DNA of 64,000 nt, taken from contig JBDOQK010000013.1 of the NCBI GenBank assembly GCA_040437565.1, positions 186,001-250,000 on the forward strand, in the 5' to 3' direction. The translations under genes were made by a program, and so were the position numbers. Each line of letters starts with the position of its first letter. The first letter of the stretch is position 1. Source of the DNA: Albugo candida. Taxonomy: Eukaryota; Oomycota; Peronosporomycetes; Albuginales. The notes under the pieces were generated by a model. That model did no database searches and was not told where the DNA came from. It saw only the letters and a program-made list of their open reading frames with translations. Of the stretch, positions 1 to 9,521 are shown one piece after another.

Positions 1-153
1 CGCTTTTCTGAGATCACATCGGGGAAATCACGATTAAACATTTTCGAAATAGCGGTTGTGAGACAAATAAAATGCGATCGGGAAACTCTCAGCAACATTG
101 TTTTAAAGTACCTCAATTTCAGATATCCGCATGCTATGATCCCGCTTGGATAA
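1..153 (+). CDS. 3' end of an unrecognised gene, cut by the window edge
   Basis: The frame is open from base 1 and ends at a TAA at 151-153, giving a 50-residue tail that finishes PHAMIPLG. I do not recognise the family. Two things suggest it is real coding sequence. A diverged copy of the same stretch lies at 7432-7620. The next ORF also begins at 157 in the same frame, only one codon after the stop. So this may be the end of one gene, or the upstream part of the 157-713 gene now split by a stop. No splice pair that would remove the stop is visible nearby. Confidence 0.45.
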   Translation, partial: RFSEITSGKSRLNIFEIAVVRQIKCDRETLSNIVLKYLNFRYPHAMIPLG

Positions 154-156
154 GGA

Positions 157-713
157 ATGAGTGCTTCTACTGATGCGGCTATCGTGCAGATGCAATCGTG
201 GAAACTTGTATCGGATCCCGATTCATCTGTCGTGCCTACAATCAGACACGTCCTCACCAAGGTAAACTGCAAAGATCCGAGTGAAGATGCCATATTAGAA
301 ACACAAATTCTTCGGCAGAGTGCAGTGGCGATCTCACACTACCTTGAGTGTGACCAGCGTCCACATTTGTATGCTATTTTAGCGGATCTTCTCTGCTGCA
401 AAGACATGTCTGTCCGACAGCTAACTGAGAAATCGATTATGAATTTGTATACCCGTGGATTTACAAAACTCGCTATTGGTTTGATGAATGGACTCGTCGA
501 GAAAGTTAGTAGATTCAATCCCCCTAGCTTTCAGCCATGCAGTGGTGTCTGGAGACACGCGCTTCGTGTGATTGTCCCAGGTTCAGAAAATGAAATGTCT
601 GACGATACGCGAGCACGTATATTCGCTTCTGTCATGTTTGTATCGCATCATCCTCTCTTAATGGGTGGTAAGTCGCTCAGAAATTATGGAAAAGAGTGGA
701 AGTATATTTGCAA
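157..713 (+). CDS. Unrecognised helical (HEAT-like?) protein, 5' part, runs into assembly gap
   Basis: The open frame starts at ATG 157 and gives 170 residues before a probable splice donor (GGTAAGT at 666-672), or about 185 up to the gap. It is leucine-rich and looks alpha-helical, with segments such as LYAILADLLCCKDMSVRQL that resemble HEAT/armadillo helices, but no family could be named. The 3' part is lost in the 100-N gap at 714. That gap has no duplicated flanks and so hides real sequence. A short block of this gene (about 606-640) reappears at 7699-7735 next to the copy of bases 1-153, which suggests both belonged to one ancestral unit. Confidence 0.5.
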
Positions 714-813
714 NNNNNNNNNNNNNNNNNNNNNNNNNNNNNNNNNNNNNNNNNNNNNNNNNNNNNNNNNNNNNNNNNNNNNNNNNNNNNNNNNNNNNNN
801 NNNNNNNNNNNNN
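714..813. other. Assembly gap (100 N) with no flank overlap
   Basis: The left and right flanks share no sequence, unlike most gaps here, so bases are truly missing. Two converging genes run into it from either side. Confidence 0.95.
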
Positions 814-1140
814 GTGCTCTCGAGCAATCGCAAATTGTTTTCGCAATATGGTTCCTTTCTCTGAATCGGCGTCTTCAAATATCTGTTTGATCGGACGAAT
901 AAACGATCGACCGCCTTTATAGGCTTTTGATCCCGCGGAATGAATGCTTTCTCGCGTGAATTGTACGACATTTTTGACTTCTTCCGTTGTGTGCGCATAC
1001 ATTTTCTGACTTGCTTCAACACTATCGTTCACAGCGCTTCGTATTGGTGCCACATGCGATGCCACATTCGTTCCTGCCACAGAATTCTTCTCGGGAATGG
1101 ACGGAGAAGAGGGAGTTGTTTGCTCGGAATTCGACGGCAT
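814..1140 (-). CDS. Unrecognised protein, N-terminal 109 residues, runs into gap
   Basis: ATG at 1140, reading leftwards into the 714-813 gap. The first 35 residues are Ser/Pro/Thr-rich and look disordered. They are followed by a basic amphipathic helical stretch (KNVVQFTRESIHSAGSKAY, then GGRSFIRPIKQIF). No signal peptide or membrane segment is seen in this part. It converges on the + strand gene at 157. Function unknown; the C-terminus is missing from the assembly. Confidence 0.5.
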
Positions 1141-1248
1141 TTTATCTGGCAGAATAAGCCACGCTGATTGGATAGAAAGCGGCGCTTCTTGAAACAGAAC
1201 GCGGGAATATGGTCATAACGGAAGCAAACAGAAGCAACTCTTTGACGT

Positions 1249-1727
1249 ATGTGCGTCAAATCATCGCTTACAAATTCGATAAACAAACTTAATTGTTCGA
1301 ATTGCCGCTTACAAAAAAACGCGACGCATAAAGCATCAGATGAAAGCCAATGGGCGATGCGAACGCTATGCTATTTACTATTGCATAAAGCATTGGTGGA
1401 GCTTATCTCACAGGATCAGAGGCAACGCTTTATAAAAATGCTCACGCAACTCACAGATGCCCCTTTCTTGCGATGTATCCACACTCATCTATTACTAATA
1501 CTCTTTTTGATTCGCTGTGCTGTGAATGAGTTCAAGCTATCAGTTTGGTGCCTCACGACACAAAACCTATGTCTTTCNNNNNNNNNNNNNNNNNNNNNNN
1601 NNNNNNNNNNNNNNNNNNNNNNNNNNNNNNNNNNNNNNNNNNNNNNNNNNNNNNNNNNNNNNNNNNNNNNNNNNNNNTTTGGTGCCTCACGACACAAAAC
1701 CTATGTCTTTCTGTATTGGTAAATTGA
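1249..1727 (+). CDS. Small protein of unknown function, about 114 aa after merging a false duplication
   Basis: ATG at 1249. Merging the 34-base flank duplication around the 1578-1677 gap gives 345 bases, 114 residues and a stop at 1727. The first 35 residues are Asn/Ser/Lys-rich. The middle holds a helix (WAMRTLCYLLLHKALVELI) and then a hydrophobic stretch near residues 80-90 (HLLLILFLIR) that could be membrane-associated. No family is recognised. A frame-broken diverged copy lies inverted at 41735-41972 and follows this frame's codons for about 80 residues, which is the best evidence that the ORF is or was a gene. There is no clear signal peptide. Confidence 0.4.
1544..1711. repeat. Gap-flank duplication, 34 bases (1544-1577 = 1678-1711)
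   Basis: Identical sequence on both sides of the 100-N gap. This is an unmerged contig overlap inside the 114-aa ORF, and merging it keeps the frame. Confidence 0.9.
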
Positions 1728-3060
1728 CTTGATTCATGCGCTAGCATGAGCACTCGCACGCGTCTTCTGTACGGATAGCGGTATGCTGCTCGATGAACTG
1801 TAGCGTCTCATTCGTAGTGACATTTCCGATCCTTAAAATCTTCATTCAATGTGCATAAAGTCATCAATTAGAATCAATCGCACAACCTTTTGTGTGCATC
1901 TGTGTGTCATTTGGAGAAGTGGACGTCGAAAGAAGAGTTTTATCGACCAGGCCACGTTTCAGCTGTTCTTTCCTATGCTTCACTCTCTGTTATAAAATGA
2001 TAGCATCCGACCCGCATTGGGTTTGTGGCTATTGACACTCAAGCTTTTGCGTAGAAAACTCAGAGAAGATGCAAATTTGCTCAATGAGATGCTATTATCC
2101 CCAATAAGGCTCTGCTTAGTTCCGAGCAATGCATTCGATCAATTGGAATGGAAATCTGAAAGGTTCTCGTGAACGTCTATTGCCGTATAAAAGCGCCTCA
2201 GTGACAACGGTCTATCATAAAAGGGAATGAATCTTTAAAAAACATTTGATGCACCTGCTTCTGCGTGCAATCTCGGCTCGCTGGGACAAAAAACAAGCCT
2301 ATGGACGTCTTGACCAGCTCTATAGTCACATGACGATACATCTTGAATATCGCGATTTCCGAATATGCTGCAGTTTGTACAAGATAAGAGCGCTCTTTCA
2401 CATCGATTCGAAAACTCGCATTTTGTCACTCGAATCCATGATTCACTGTAATTGTGACACCAAGCCAACAATCAAACAAGTTGATACAACAGCACTGGAG
2501 ACTCCACAAGTGTTTGGTAGTATCACTTGCATTTTGGAATGCGTTAATTTGTATCTCTGGAATATACAAAGGACGCCACTAACGAGGCTGTACTGACAGA
2601 GAACTCAATCGCATTTTCATTCTCTATTTCCAATCTTCTTCAATCACCTGGAGCGCCAAACACTCAAGGACCTTGTTAGCCATTGACCAGATTTGGAGTG
2701 GACTCTGTTCTCGCAATGTTCCAAGTCAGAAAAAACAATCGATCTCTGGATATTATACTCGAAATGTATGGGACGAAATGATACGACCTTGTAACAATGT
2801 CTCAAATGTCAGAGTTGGAACGACCCTCGAAAGCGAGTATTGCGCTTTTATATGAAATATGCGGTCGTATGTTTGTCGATGCATTTGTATCGATTGTTGT
2901 GCGCCACAAAGCACAATTTCAGATTTCTCACGACGCTATACTACTGTGAAGTTGCCACCAAACTGCATCGACGAGAGAAAAAGAACTCAATTGAAATATC
3001 ACGACAACGCGGTAGCTGTCCTGGGCTCGCTGCAGTGGCGAATGTCATTGTTTTCTGGCA
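1728..3060. other. No convincing gene
   Basis: AT-rich sequence. The longest ORF (2246-2596 +, 116 codons, starting at ATG 2246) has no recognisable domain and no relative in the window. I see no tRNA, terminal repeats or satellite here. Confidence 0.5.
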
Positions 3061-3798
3061 TTGGTGGATGTAAGAGATGAAGAATCCTTTGCAATATGTC
3101 GTAAAATCGCATCACAACACGGCAAGGATATACCTGATTTCGACGTCAGAAAGCTTCTTTCGAAGTCAACATTCCTCCGACCAGTGCAGTTTGGGCACTC
3201 CGTTACGTCCAAAAAGGTTAGTCTTCCTATAACGAATAGCCAAGCGTCCAAGCAAACAGCTGTGATGGTCACACTGTCGAAGAGCTACAGACGATGAAGG
3301 ATCCCCGTATCAAGCCGACCGGATTCCTCAGCGTTTCGACCGGGAAGGAAGGCGATGTGATAGAGTGCTCCTCATCCGTTCGACAAGGAGCGTTCTTTAC
3401 TTTTATTTAACAAAAGGAGTCAATGGGAGATCCGAGTGCTATACATCACCCCTCCGCTCGAGTTTTACGACAANNNNNNNNNNNNNNNNNNNNNNNNNNN
3501 NNNNNNNNNNNNNNNNNNNNNNNNNNNNNNNNNNNNNNNNNNNNNNNNNNNNNNNNNNNNNNNNNNNNNNNNNTAACAAAAGGAGTCAATGGGAGATCCG
3601 AGTGCTATACATCACCCCTCCGCTCGAGTTTTACGACAAGATAAACCCAAACAGACAACGACTTTCGCTGCGTATGAGTCTCTCACTTCAAGGACCCAAT
3701 TTGAGCAAGCTCAAACCCTTAACGGCCGATTAGGACTAACACAAGCTGCATCTCGCCTACAGTTTCGATATCTCGCACTCAAGCGCCAACGAAAGTGA
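3061..3798 (+). pseudogene. Coding-like fragment, probably a decayed gene of unknown family
   Basis: A coding-like stretch (3073-3212) ends at a plausible donor (AAAAAG/GTTAGT, near 3216). A plausible acceptor (CAAACAG, near 3261) leads into a second stretch that includes MKDPRIKPTGFLSVSTGKE. That frame meets a TAA at 3408 and then stays open to a stop at 3798 (collapsed), ending ALKRQRK. So two exons seem to be present, with one in-frame stop in the second. The product is not recognised. The 3474 gap lies inside and carries a false duplication. It could instead be a short functional gene with an exon I have misplaced. Confidence 0.35.
3408..3639. repeat. Gap-flank duplication, 66 bases (3408-3473 = 3574-3639)
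   Basis: Identical flanks on both sides of a 100-N gap; assembly artefact. Confidence 0.9.
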
Positions 3799-5060
3799 AT
3801 ATCACAGTTTGAACATCTCCGACACTCAAACCGCAAACGCCTGTGCCGAGCATCAACAAGTTGAGTCACGCTTATCCAGAAGCGAACACGCCCAAAGCAG
3901 CAGATCAGGTCACCTTGTAGCTCCCAAGATTACTTCAGGTTTTCAAAAGTCATGGCGACGTCTAGATGGATGCAAGAGCCTTTGGTAATGAAATTGTCCG
4001 ACAAGGCGAGCTACCATCTCGATAGAACTGCTGTGTACGTCTTCAAGCTCCAGATGCACTCAGAGCGGCACTAAAGCTCAATCTCAGGCGTCAGCGTCCA
4101 TTTGCGCATGGCAATGGATTCTAACGCCGCGAATGTGGAAAAGCGTTGCTGCTGTCTGGAAAATCCAAACGTCGGTTCCAGGATGCGGTATTCTTCCTGT
4201 AACTTCTACAAACAAATGAAGTAGACACTCGGGATCGTCAAGATAGCTTATTTTCACGCTCAGAACCACTCCGGAATAATTGAAGACTATGAAGGTAAGG
4301 ATAGTAAGGGGATAATTGGAAAGGGATCACTAGCTGGCTCTCGTCGAAACAAAGAGGTTTGCGCAATGGAATTGTTAAATGAAGTGGAACGTCGTGAATT
4401 ATTTGGCGTGCAGACTTAACGTTCTGTTCGGATCGCCAGCTCGTGCTCACAGGTTAACTATTGCTTCTTTCTCTGGAAGAGTTAGTTTCCATATTGCTTT
4501 TATCAGAGGAGGCGACGTGTCGGACCACACTCTACTTTTTTCACGGTAGAGAAAGGCTAAAACACACGGATCCACCACCTGAACGTATTTGAAAAGGTAT
4601 TCTTTACATATTAGGTACGCGCTACTATCTTTCTCTTCTTTCCGTCACTCAAAAACATGCATTTAAAAGCTACACGTGACTCGCACGTTCTCTAGCAGGG
4701 GGTGGGTGCATGCGACAAGCTATATTAGGCTTTCTGTACATGTGTTTGACAATGTAATAGGGTAGAGGGCATCCGAGAACCCAATGCTTGGTAAAAAGAG
4801 GGTGCAGGACTACGTTGCTTAGGTGACATCACAAATACAAATACCTCAATTAGAATGCGAGTACTAACAACGGTGCTATGAAGAGAGTGAGCACGAGGGA
4901 AAGGGAAGTATAAAGTTTTTTGCTGTGATTATAAAGTCGAAAGTGCCACAGTAAGGGAGTTGTTGGCCGACAAGATTTCAACATCCTTGAGTGCCCGCTG
5001 TTACGTAGAAGTATACCACAGCTGTTGATGGAAGGGTTAAAATGGTCGCACTTTTACCGG
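3799..5060. other. Intergenic, no gene seen
   Basis: Short coding-like runs on the minus strand (4084-4450) have no start-to-stop gene structure and no recognisable domain. The only notable item is the 25-base motif at 4682. Confidence 0.5.
4682..4706 (+). repeat. Copy 1 of a 25-base motif upstream of secreted-protein genes
   Basis: Core CTCTCTAGCAGTGGGTGGG with small changes. The same motif occurs at 36536-36560 and 36810-36834, on the strand that leads into the secreted-protein gene starting at 36396. Here it lies about 430 bases upstream of the ATG at 5133, in the same orientation relative to the gene. Confidence 0.55.
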
Positions 5061-5132
5061 AGGTCTATACAAGACTGCTCTTTCCAGTCTCACCATCTTC
5101 TCACTTTCAAATATTCCAGCTACCTAACGCAT
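5061..5132 (+). promoter_or_regulatory. Conserved block directly upstream of a secreted-protein start codon
   Basis: This stretch (containing TCTATACAAGA, CTCACCATCTT and CCAGCTACCT) aligns with the sequence upstream of two related starts on the minus strand, at 36396 and 43006. In all three the block ends within a few bases of the ATG. It probably holds the 5' leader and core promoter kept from a common ancestor. It also supports 5133, not 5025, as the start. Confidence 0.6.
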
Positions 5133-5672
5133 ATGGTCCACATTAAATCAGTCCTCACCGCATTCCTCTTGAAGGGTGTAAGCACAGTTAAAGCTCAAAA
5201 CATATTCCATTCCATTTGCGGATTAAATTCTAATGGACCAAACAATCCAGTCAGCGTAATAGCTTCTGGATGCCCATCCCTAGAGGAAGATTTCAAACAA
5301 AAGTTCTCAGATTGCCACGACGATTCGGGAAAATGTTCAGCACAATTTCAAAAACTTCTCCCCGAGTTACTCGATAAAGTTTTTTATTTCCATTCAGATG
5401 CGAACACCAATCGACGAGTTTTTACACATGTGAAAGGCATGCTGACTGTGTATGAAACACCAACACATTATGTCGAAGACAGAGAATATATTCAATTGGT
5501 GTCTCATTTTCTGGAAAAAAATCTCGAGAAACAGTACCAGGACGCTATACAAAAACCACCAAACTTGGATTTGACTAACGGAATCCATGGCTTTAACAAA
5601 ATCAAGCATCGCTCTTTACTCACTGCATATGCTGCACTTATAGTAGATTGTTGCACGATACCACGATCTTAA
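5133..5672 (+). CDS. Small secreted protein, 179 aa, effector-like, member of a local family
   Basis: An upstream in-frame ATG exists at 5025. I chose 5133 because it begins a good signal peptide (MVHIKSVLTAFLLKGVSTVK, probable cleavage near AQ) and because the matching start in a relative (36396, minus) aligns here. The mature part is hydrophilic and helical with six cysteines: CGL and CPS near the N-terminus, a CHDDSGKC pair, and CC near the end. No known domain was recognised. It has no RxLR near the signal peptide and no CHxC motif (CH is followed by DDSGKC). Two damaged relatives lie at 35646-36396 and 42740-43006. A secreted virulence-type role is inference only. Confidence 0.6.
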   Translation: MVHIKSVLTAFLLKGVSTVKAQNIFHSICGLNSNGPNNPVSVIASGCPSLEEDFKQKFSDCHDDSGKCSAQFQKLLPELLDKVFYFHSDANTNRRVFTHVKGMLTVYETPTHYVEDREYIQLVSHFLEKNLEKQYQDAIQKPPNLDLTNGIHGFNKIKHRSLLTAYAALIVDCCTIPRS

Positions 5673-6373
5673 GAATGTATGATTTTGCTGCTTTCAATCT
5701 TACTGCGCTCCTTGCTTGCTTATATATTGAGATTTATTTGTGTTAGCATGATGGAACTGCATACTCCTTTGTTTCAGTTGTGTATCACAAACTGAATGTG
5801 AAGTTCGCCATGAAGTGTCAAGCTGTATCGTGTTCCCACTTGTTCTGTTCAACATCATTCAGTCCCTAAGAGCAGACACCTAAGTAACAGTCTGCAGGTA
5901 TGATTCATCACAAGTACTAATAAGCCTCACAGAAATTAATTTCTGGGAGAAAAGGCTTCTATGGTAATTATCAATTTATGATATGCATACTCTTATTTGA
6001 GCCCCAAAAAGGTGAGCAATCATCACACGAAGTACAGAAAACGATCCGAAGCAAAAGGAACGGTATTGAGTGATCACGCATCTCAATTATCACGCACATT
6101 TTCAAAGAAGATAGCAGCAAAGCATTGCGGAAACGCCTTCTATGGATAAAGAATAGAAATAGCTAAACGAATATTGACGTAATAAGGTCCAGACTACGAA
6201 GATGTGATGAAGGCATCAATAAATTTTAAAGCGCTACATTATAGACACCAGAATGCTCATGTTGATGGGAGGCTTACCACCATCGGTGCTGACAATGTGT
6301 TTTTTACTTGTACGAAAGAAACTTGGAGCATTCCGTTCGCGGTCTCTCGCTCAACTAAAAGCGACGGAATGAT
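5673..6373. other. Intergenic, no gene seen
   Basis: AT-rich 3' flank of the secreted-protein gene. No ORF worth calling and no repeat noticed. Confidence 0.5.
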
Positions 6374-6634
6374 GCGTCATCAGACGATGTGATTGAGACG
6401 CTCTATCACTTTGATAGGAATGCCGTTTATGCGATTAGCGACATCATGTTAGACGAAGCCAAAGAGGTCGCTCATTTGGATAGGTTTCGGAGAACATATA
6501 CTGAATATTGTCGTCGACACGATAGGAAACTAACGATTCCATTATTGTCACCGACACAAGTCATAGCATATCTTGTACATGAATCGTCAAGATCAGTGAT
6601 CCACCTTTCCAGTGTTGACCCAGCGCGTATGTAA
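6374..6634 (+). pseudogene. Coding-like fragment, faintly like a recombinase N-terminal helix bundle
   Basis: The frame is open for about 87 codons with no ATG start. Its sequence looks helical and coding: LDRFRRTYTEYCRRHDRK followed by SPTQVIAYLVHESSRS. The pattern of a Tyr/Cys-containing helix and then a V..YL helix resembles the SAM-like N-terminal domain of tyrosine recombinases, as in Crypton-type DNA transposons. No catalytic Arg/His/Tyr domain is found downstream, so the resemblance is weak. It may equally be a remnant of an ordinary host gene. Confidence 0.25.
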
Positions 6635-6723
6635 AAGAATAAACCGTACTCAGCCCCACTTTGTCCGATTTTTCCATCATTTGTCTCGTTGCTGTAGTCG
6701 ATCATCGCGTCGCAGGGAAAAAA

Positions 6724-7237
6724 TTATCCAGTATAAGTATCCCAATGGGCTTTATTCGATCCCAATTCACTCGCCAGCTCAAATATTTGACGAGAGGTAC
6801 GGGTGTTATAATCCTTGAAAAGCTCACTTTTGAACGAGCAAGTGGCTATTGCTATCGCGAACTCTTAATCCAACGTTTTGAACGCTCCAAATCGCACAAA
6901 AGCCAGCCTGGGACGGGAAATAACCGATTANNNNNNNNNNNNNNNNNNNNNNNNNNNNNNNNNNNNNNNNNNNNNNNNNNNNNNNNNNNNNNNNNNNNNN
7001 NNNNNNNNNNNNNNNNNNNNNNNNNNNNNNTTATCCAGTATAAGTATCCCAATGGGCTTTATTCGATCCCAATTCACTCGCCAGCTCAAATATTTGACGA
7101 GAGGTACGGGTGTTATAATCCTTGAAAAGCTCACTTTTGAACGAGCAAGTGGCTATTGCTATCGCGAACTCTTAATCCAACGTTTTGAACGCTCCAAATC
7201 GCACAAAAGCCAGCCTGGGACGGGAAATAACCGATTA
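6724..7237. repeat. Gap-flank duplication, 207 bases (6724-6930 = 7031-7237)
   Basis: Identical sequence on both sides of a 100-N gap; unmerged contig overlap in non-genic DNA. Confidence 0.92.
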
Positions 7238-7431
7238 ATCTTTGTATGTAGTATACTTTATGAAAGCAGAACACTTATAATACTACGTGTTGGAGCTGTT
7301 TTTCTGGGCTGGAATTCCATATTTACTTGCTTGTTACACTCGAAGATTTAAGTGCGTTATTGCTGTGACTCGCATGTACGAGTTTCTTTTTTTCGCATCA
7401 AAACGATTTCCTTGAAAGCACGATTGGCTAC

Positions 7432-7740
7432 CGCTTCTCCAAGATCACATCGGAGAAATAAGGAAAAGCGATATTTTACAGGTAGACCTCGTCTACTTCG
7501 CACCGGCGTTTCCAGGACAGAAGTCGTTCACGTAAGAAGATTTATGCGATCGAAAGACTCCTAGCCACATTGTAAAGTATCTCAACTCAAGAGATTCGCA
7601 TGCGATGGTCCCGATTGGAAGGAGCGTCTCCAGCATGCTGAATTCTCCGTCATTTACGACATTCGCTGCTGCAGACTGGAGCAGCGCACTACACCAACAC
7701 GCTCACGAATACGCCTGGCTTCTTTTGTCATACTTTCTTA
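7432..7740 (+). pseudogene. Decayed, shortened copy of the gene at the left edge (bases 1-160 and 606-640)
   Basis: Bases 7432-7620 align with 1-153: CGCTTCTCCAAGATCACATC matches CGCTTTTCTGAGATCACATC, and both carry ATGCGATCG, then ACATTGT, then a CGCATGC-ATGGTCCCG type block. Bases 7699-7735 then align with 606-640, so about 450 bases of the parent are missing between them. The copy has stops in the parental frame. The TAA that ends the parental 1-153 frame is not present at the matching place here (GGAAGGAGC versus GGATAAGGA). Confidence 0.55.
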
Positions 7741-9521
7741 TTAATGTCTCTGTAGCACCGGAAATCACACCAGCCGTATGAATTTGTTGCTTCCGTCAAA
7801 ACGTCATTTCAAGTCAACGACTACCAGGAATAATGAAATACAAAAGGCATTCGGAATGCAAATGGGAGCGGAGAAATCATTTCATTGAGCACTGGTAGTC
7901 ATCCTCGCTATTTCGTGATACCAAAAAGGCATCCTAAGGTTACTTTTTTCCGATGCGAAAGGTTTTATAGCGAGGTAGTTGTCATCGCGCGGAGAGCAAT
8001 GCATCATCATCGCGAATTAGTTCCTCCTTCAGTATTGATATACTTGAAAGCCTTCCATACAACGGAGCCTGCATGGACACAAGCACGTTGAAACTCACAA
8101 TAATAGATTAATTTACTGCCACTTTCTCACAAACAATCGACAAAACGAAGTTTGTGTGTAACATTACGGAGGCTCCGTGCTCCTCGAATTGAAGGGGGTG
8201 CTGTGTCCATCCCTGTAAGAAAAGGTACTACTCGCTGTGGAGCGATATCTCTGAACTCTCATATATGTCTACGATCGATTTTCTCGGATGGTTTGTAGAG
8301 CAATTGGCTTGTTTAGCATGACCATCTGAATGACTGCGCTGATTTAAACTCTAAGAGTAATCGTGAGAACTTCCTTCCGTGCTGGTAGACGTAAGAATGC
8401 TAGGAATAGGAATAGATATGAATGGGAAGGGATCCAGTGCTGTGGTACGAAAATGAAATGAAAAGAGCACCAAGTCCTCGAGTTCGGGGTCTTTTCACAC
8501 TAAATACCATTTGTGAAATTTTGGACTGACAGGGCTCCTCGACAGTTTGAAAGAGTTTGTTAAACTCTGAGTAAACACGCATTGAGCCTACCCCACACCA
8601 TAAAACGAGTCAGTGATCGAACATGTACGTGCATAGACCTGACCTCGCGGCTGGCGCTATCGTATGCAACACGTCCGGATCTATTGCGTGGGATAGACTC
8701 TTGGAATAGCGTTGAGGAATGCCCTACGTGCGATTCCAAGGACAACGGAGAGGATTTGTCGCTTCTCATTCAAAAGAGGAAAGTTTATTGGAGTCTTCCC
8801 ATACTGAAGCGATAATGCTGAAAAAGATGTGACTTAGCATGATTAGTCAAACACGGATAGCACATCTGCAAAAGCAGCATGGAATGGCTGCACATCGTAA
8901 AAAATGATTGTAGAAATCATAGTGTCCGTCAATAGTATCCGACGAATACAGTTCCTTCTTCTTATCCCTGGAATGTGGATAACCTTGAGGCCAAGTGAAA
9001 AAGCTACCGTAGTATATGCATATCGTCCTTCGTAGTCTGCTTCTTTTGATGGAACCTCACGGAATTGAACATGATGACAAATGATCTACCGCATAGGTTT
9101 AACGATCAAAGCAGCTAGAAGATCGTATTTGTGGCAACATGGATCCCGTTTACGCTATACAACCTTATATGAAGTGGCTCTGATCGTGAATCTCAGCATT
9201 CAGTTTCGAAGCAGTCTCTTCATCATCGCAACCGGTGATAAAATATTATAGTATCAGGTCGAAATGGGCAATGGGCTCACCCTCGGTAATATTGGTCGTA
9301 TTGCTTATGAGTTTGGATGTTTGCGCACAAATCGAACTATAGGACGAGCGAATTTAAAAACTATCAGACGTATTTTCCTTACGTTGAATCCGTATTTCCT
9401 GAATGAAATATACACACTGAGGTGTGTATCATTGGACCCTTCGCATACAACGTGTACACTCGACGCTAATAAAAGAATACAGTAAGAAACTGCAATCTGA
9501 TACGTAGCCTATTAAATCTGG
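7741..9521. other. Gene-poor stretch
   Basis: The only ATG ORF worth noting is 9264-9485 (+, 73 aa), which has no recognisable domain. No tandem repeat, tRNA or terminal repeats seen. Confidence 0.5.

Noticed and set aside
3040-3075. MSLFSGIGG, which resembles motif I of C5 cytosine DNA methyltransferases
   Set aside because: The downstream sequence has no PCQ, ENV or QRR motif, and the frame changes at once. Chance match.
5025-5132. Upstream ATG giving a 215-aa form of the secreted protein
   Set aside because: It would bury the signal peptide, and the region aligns with non-coding upstream DNA of the two relatives.
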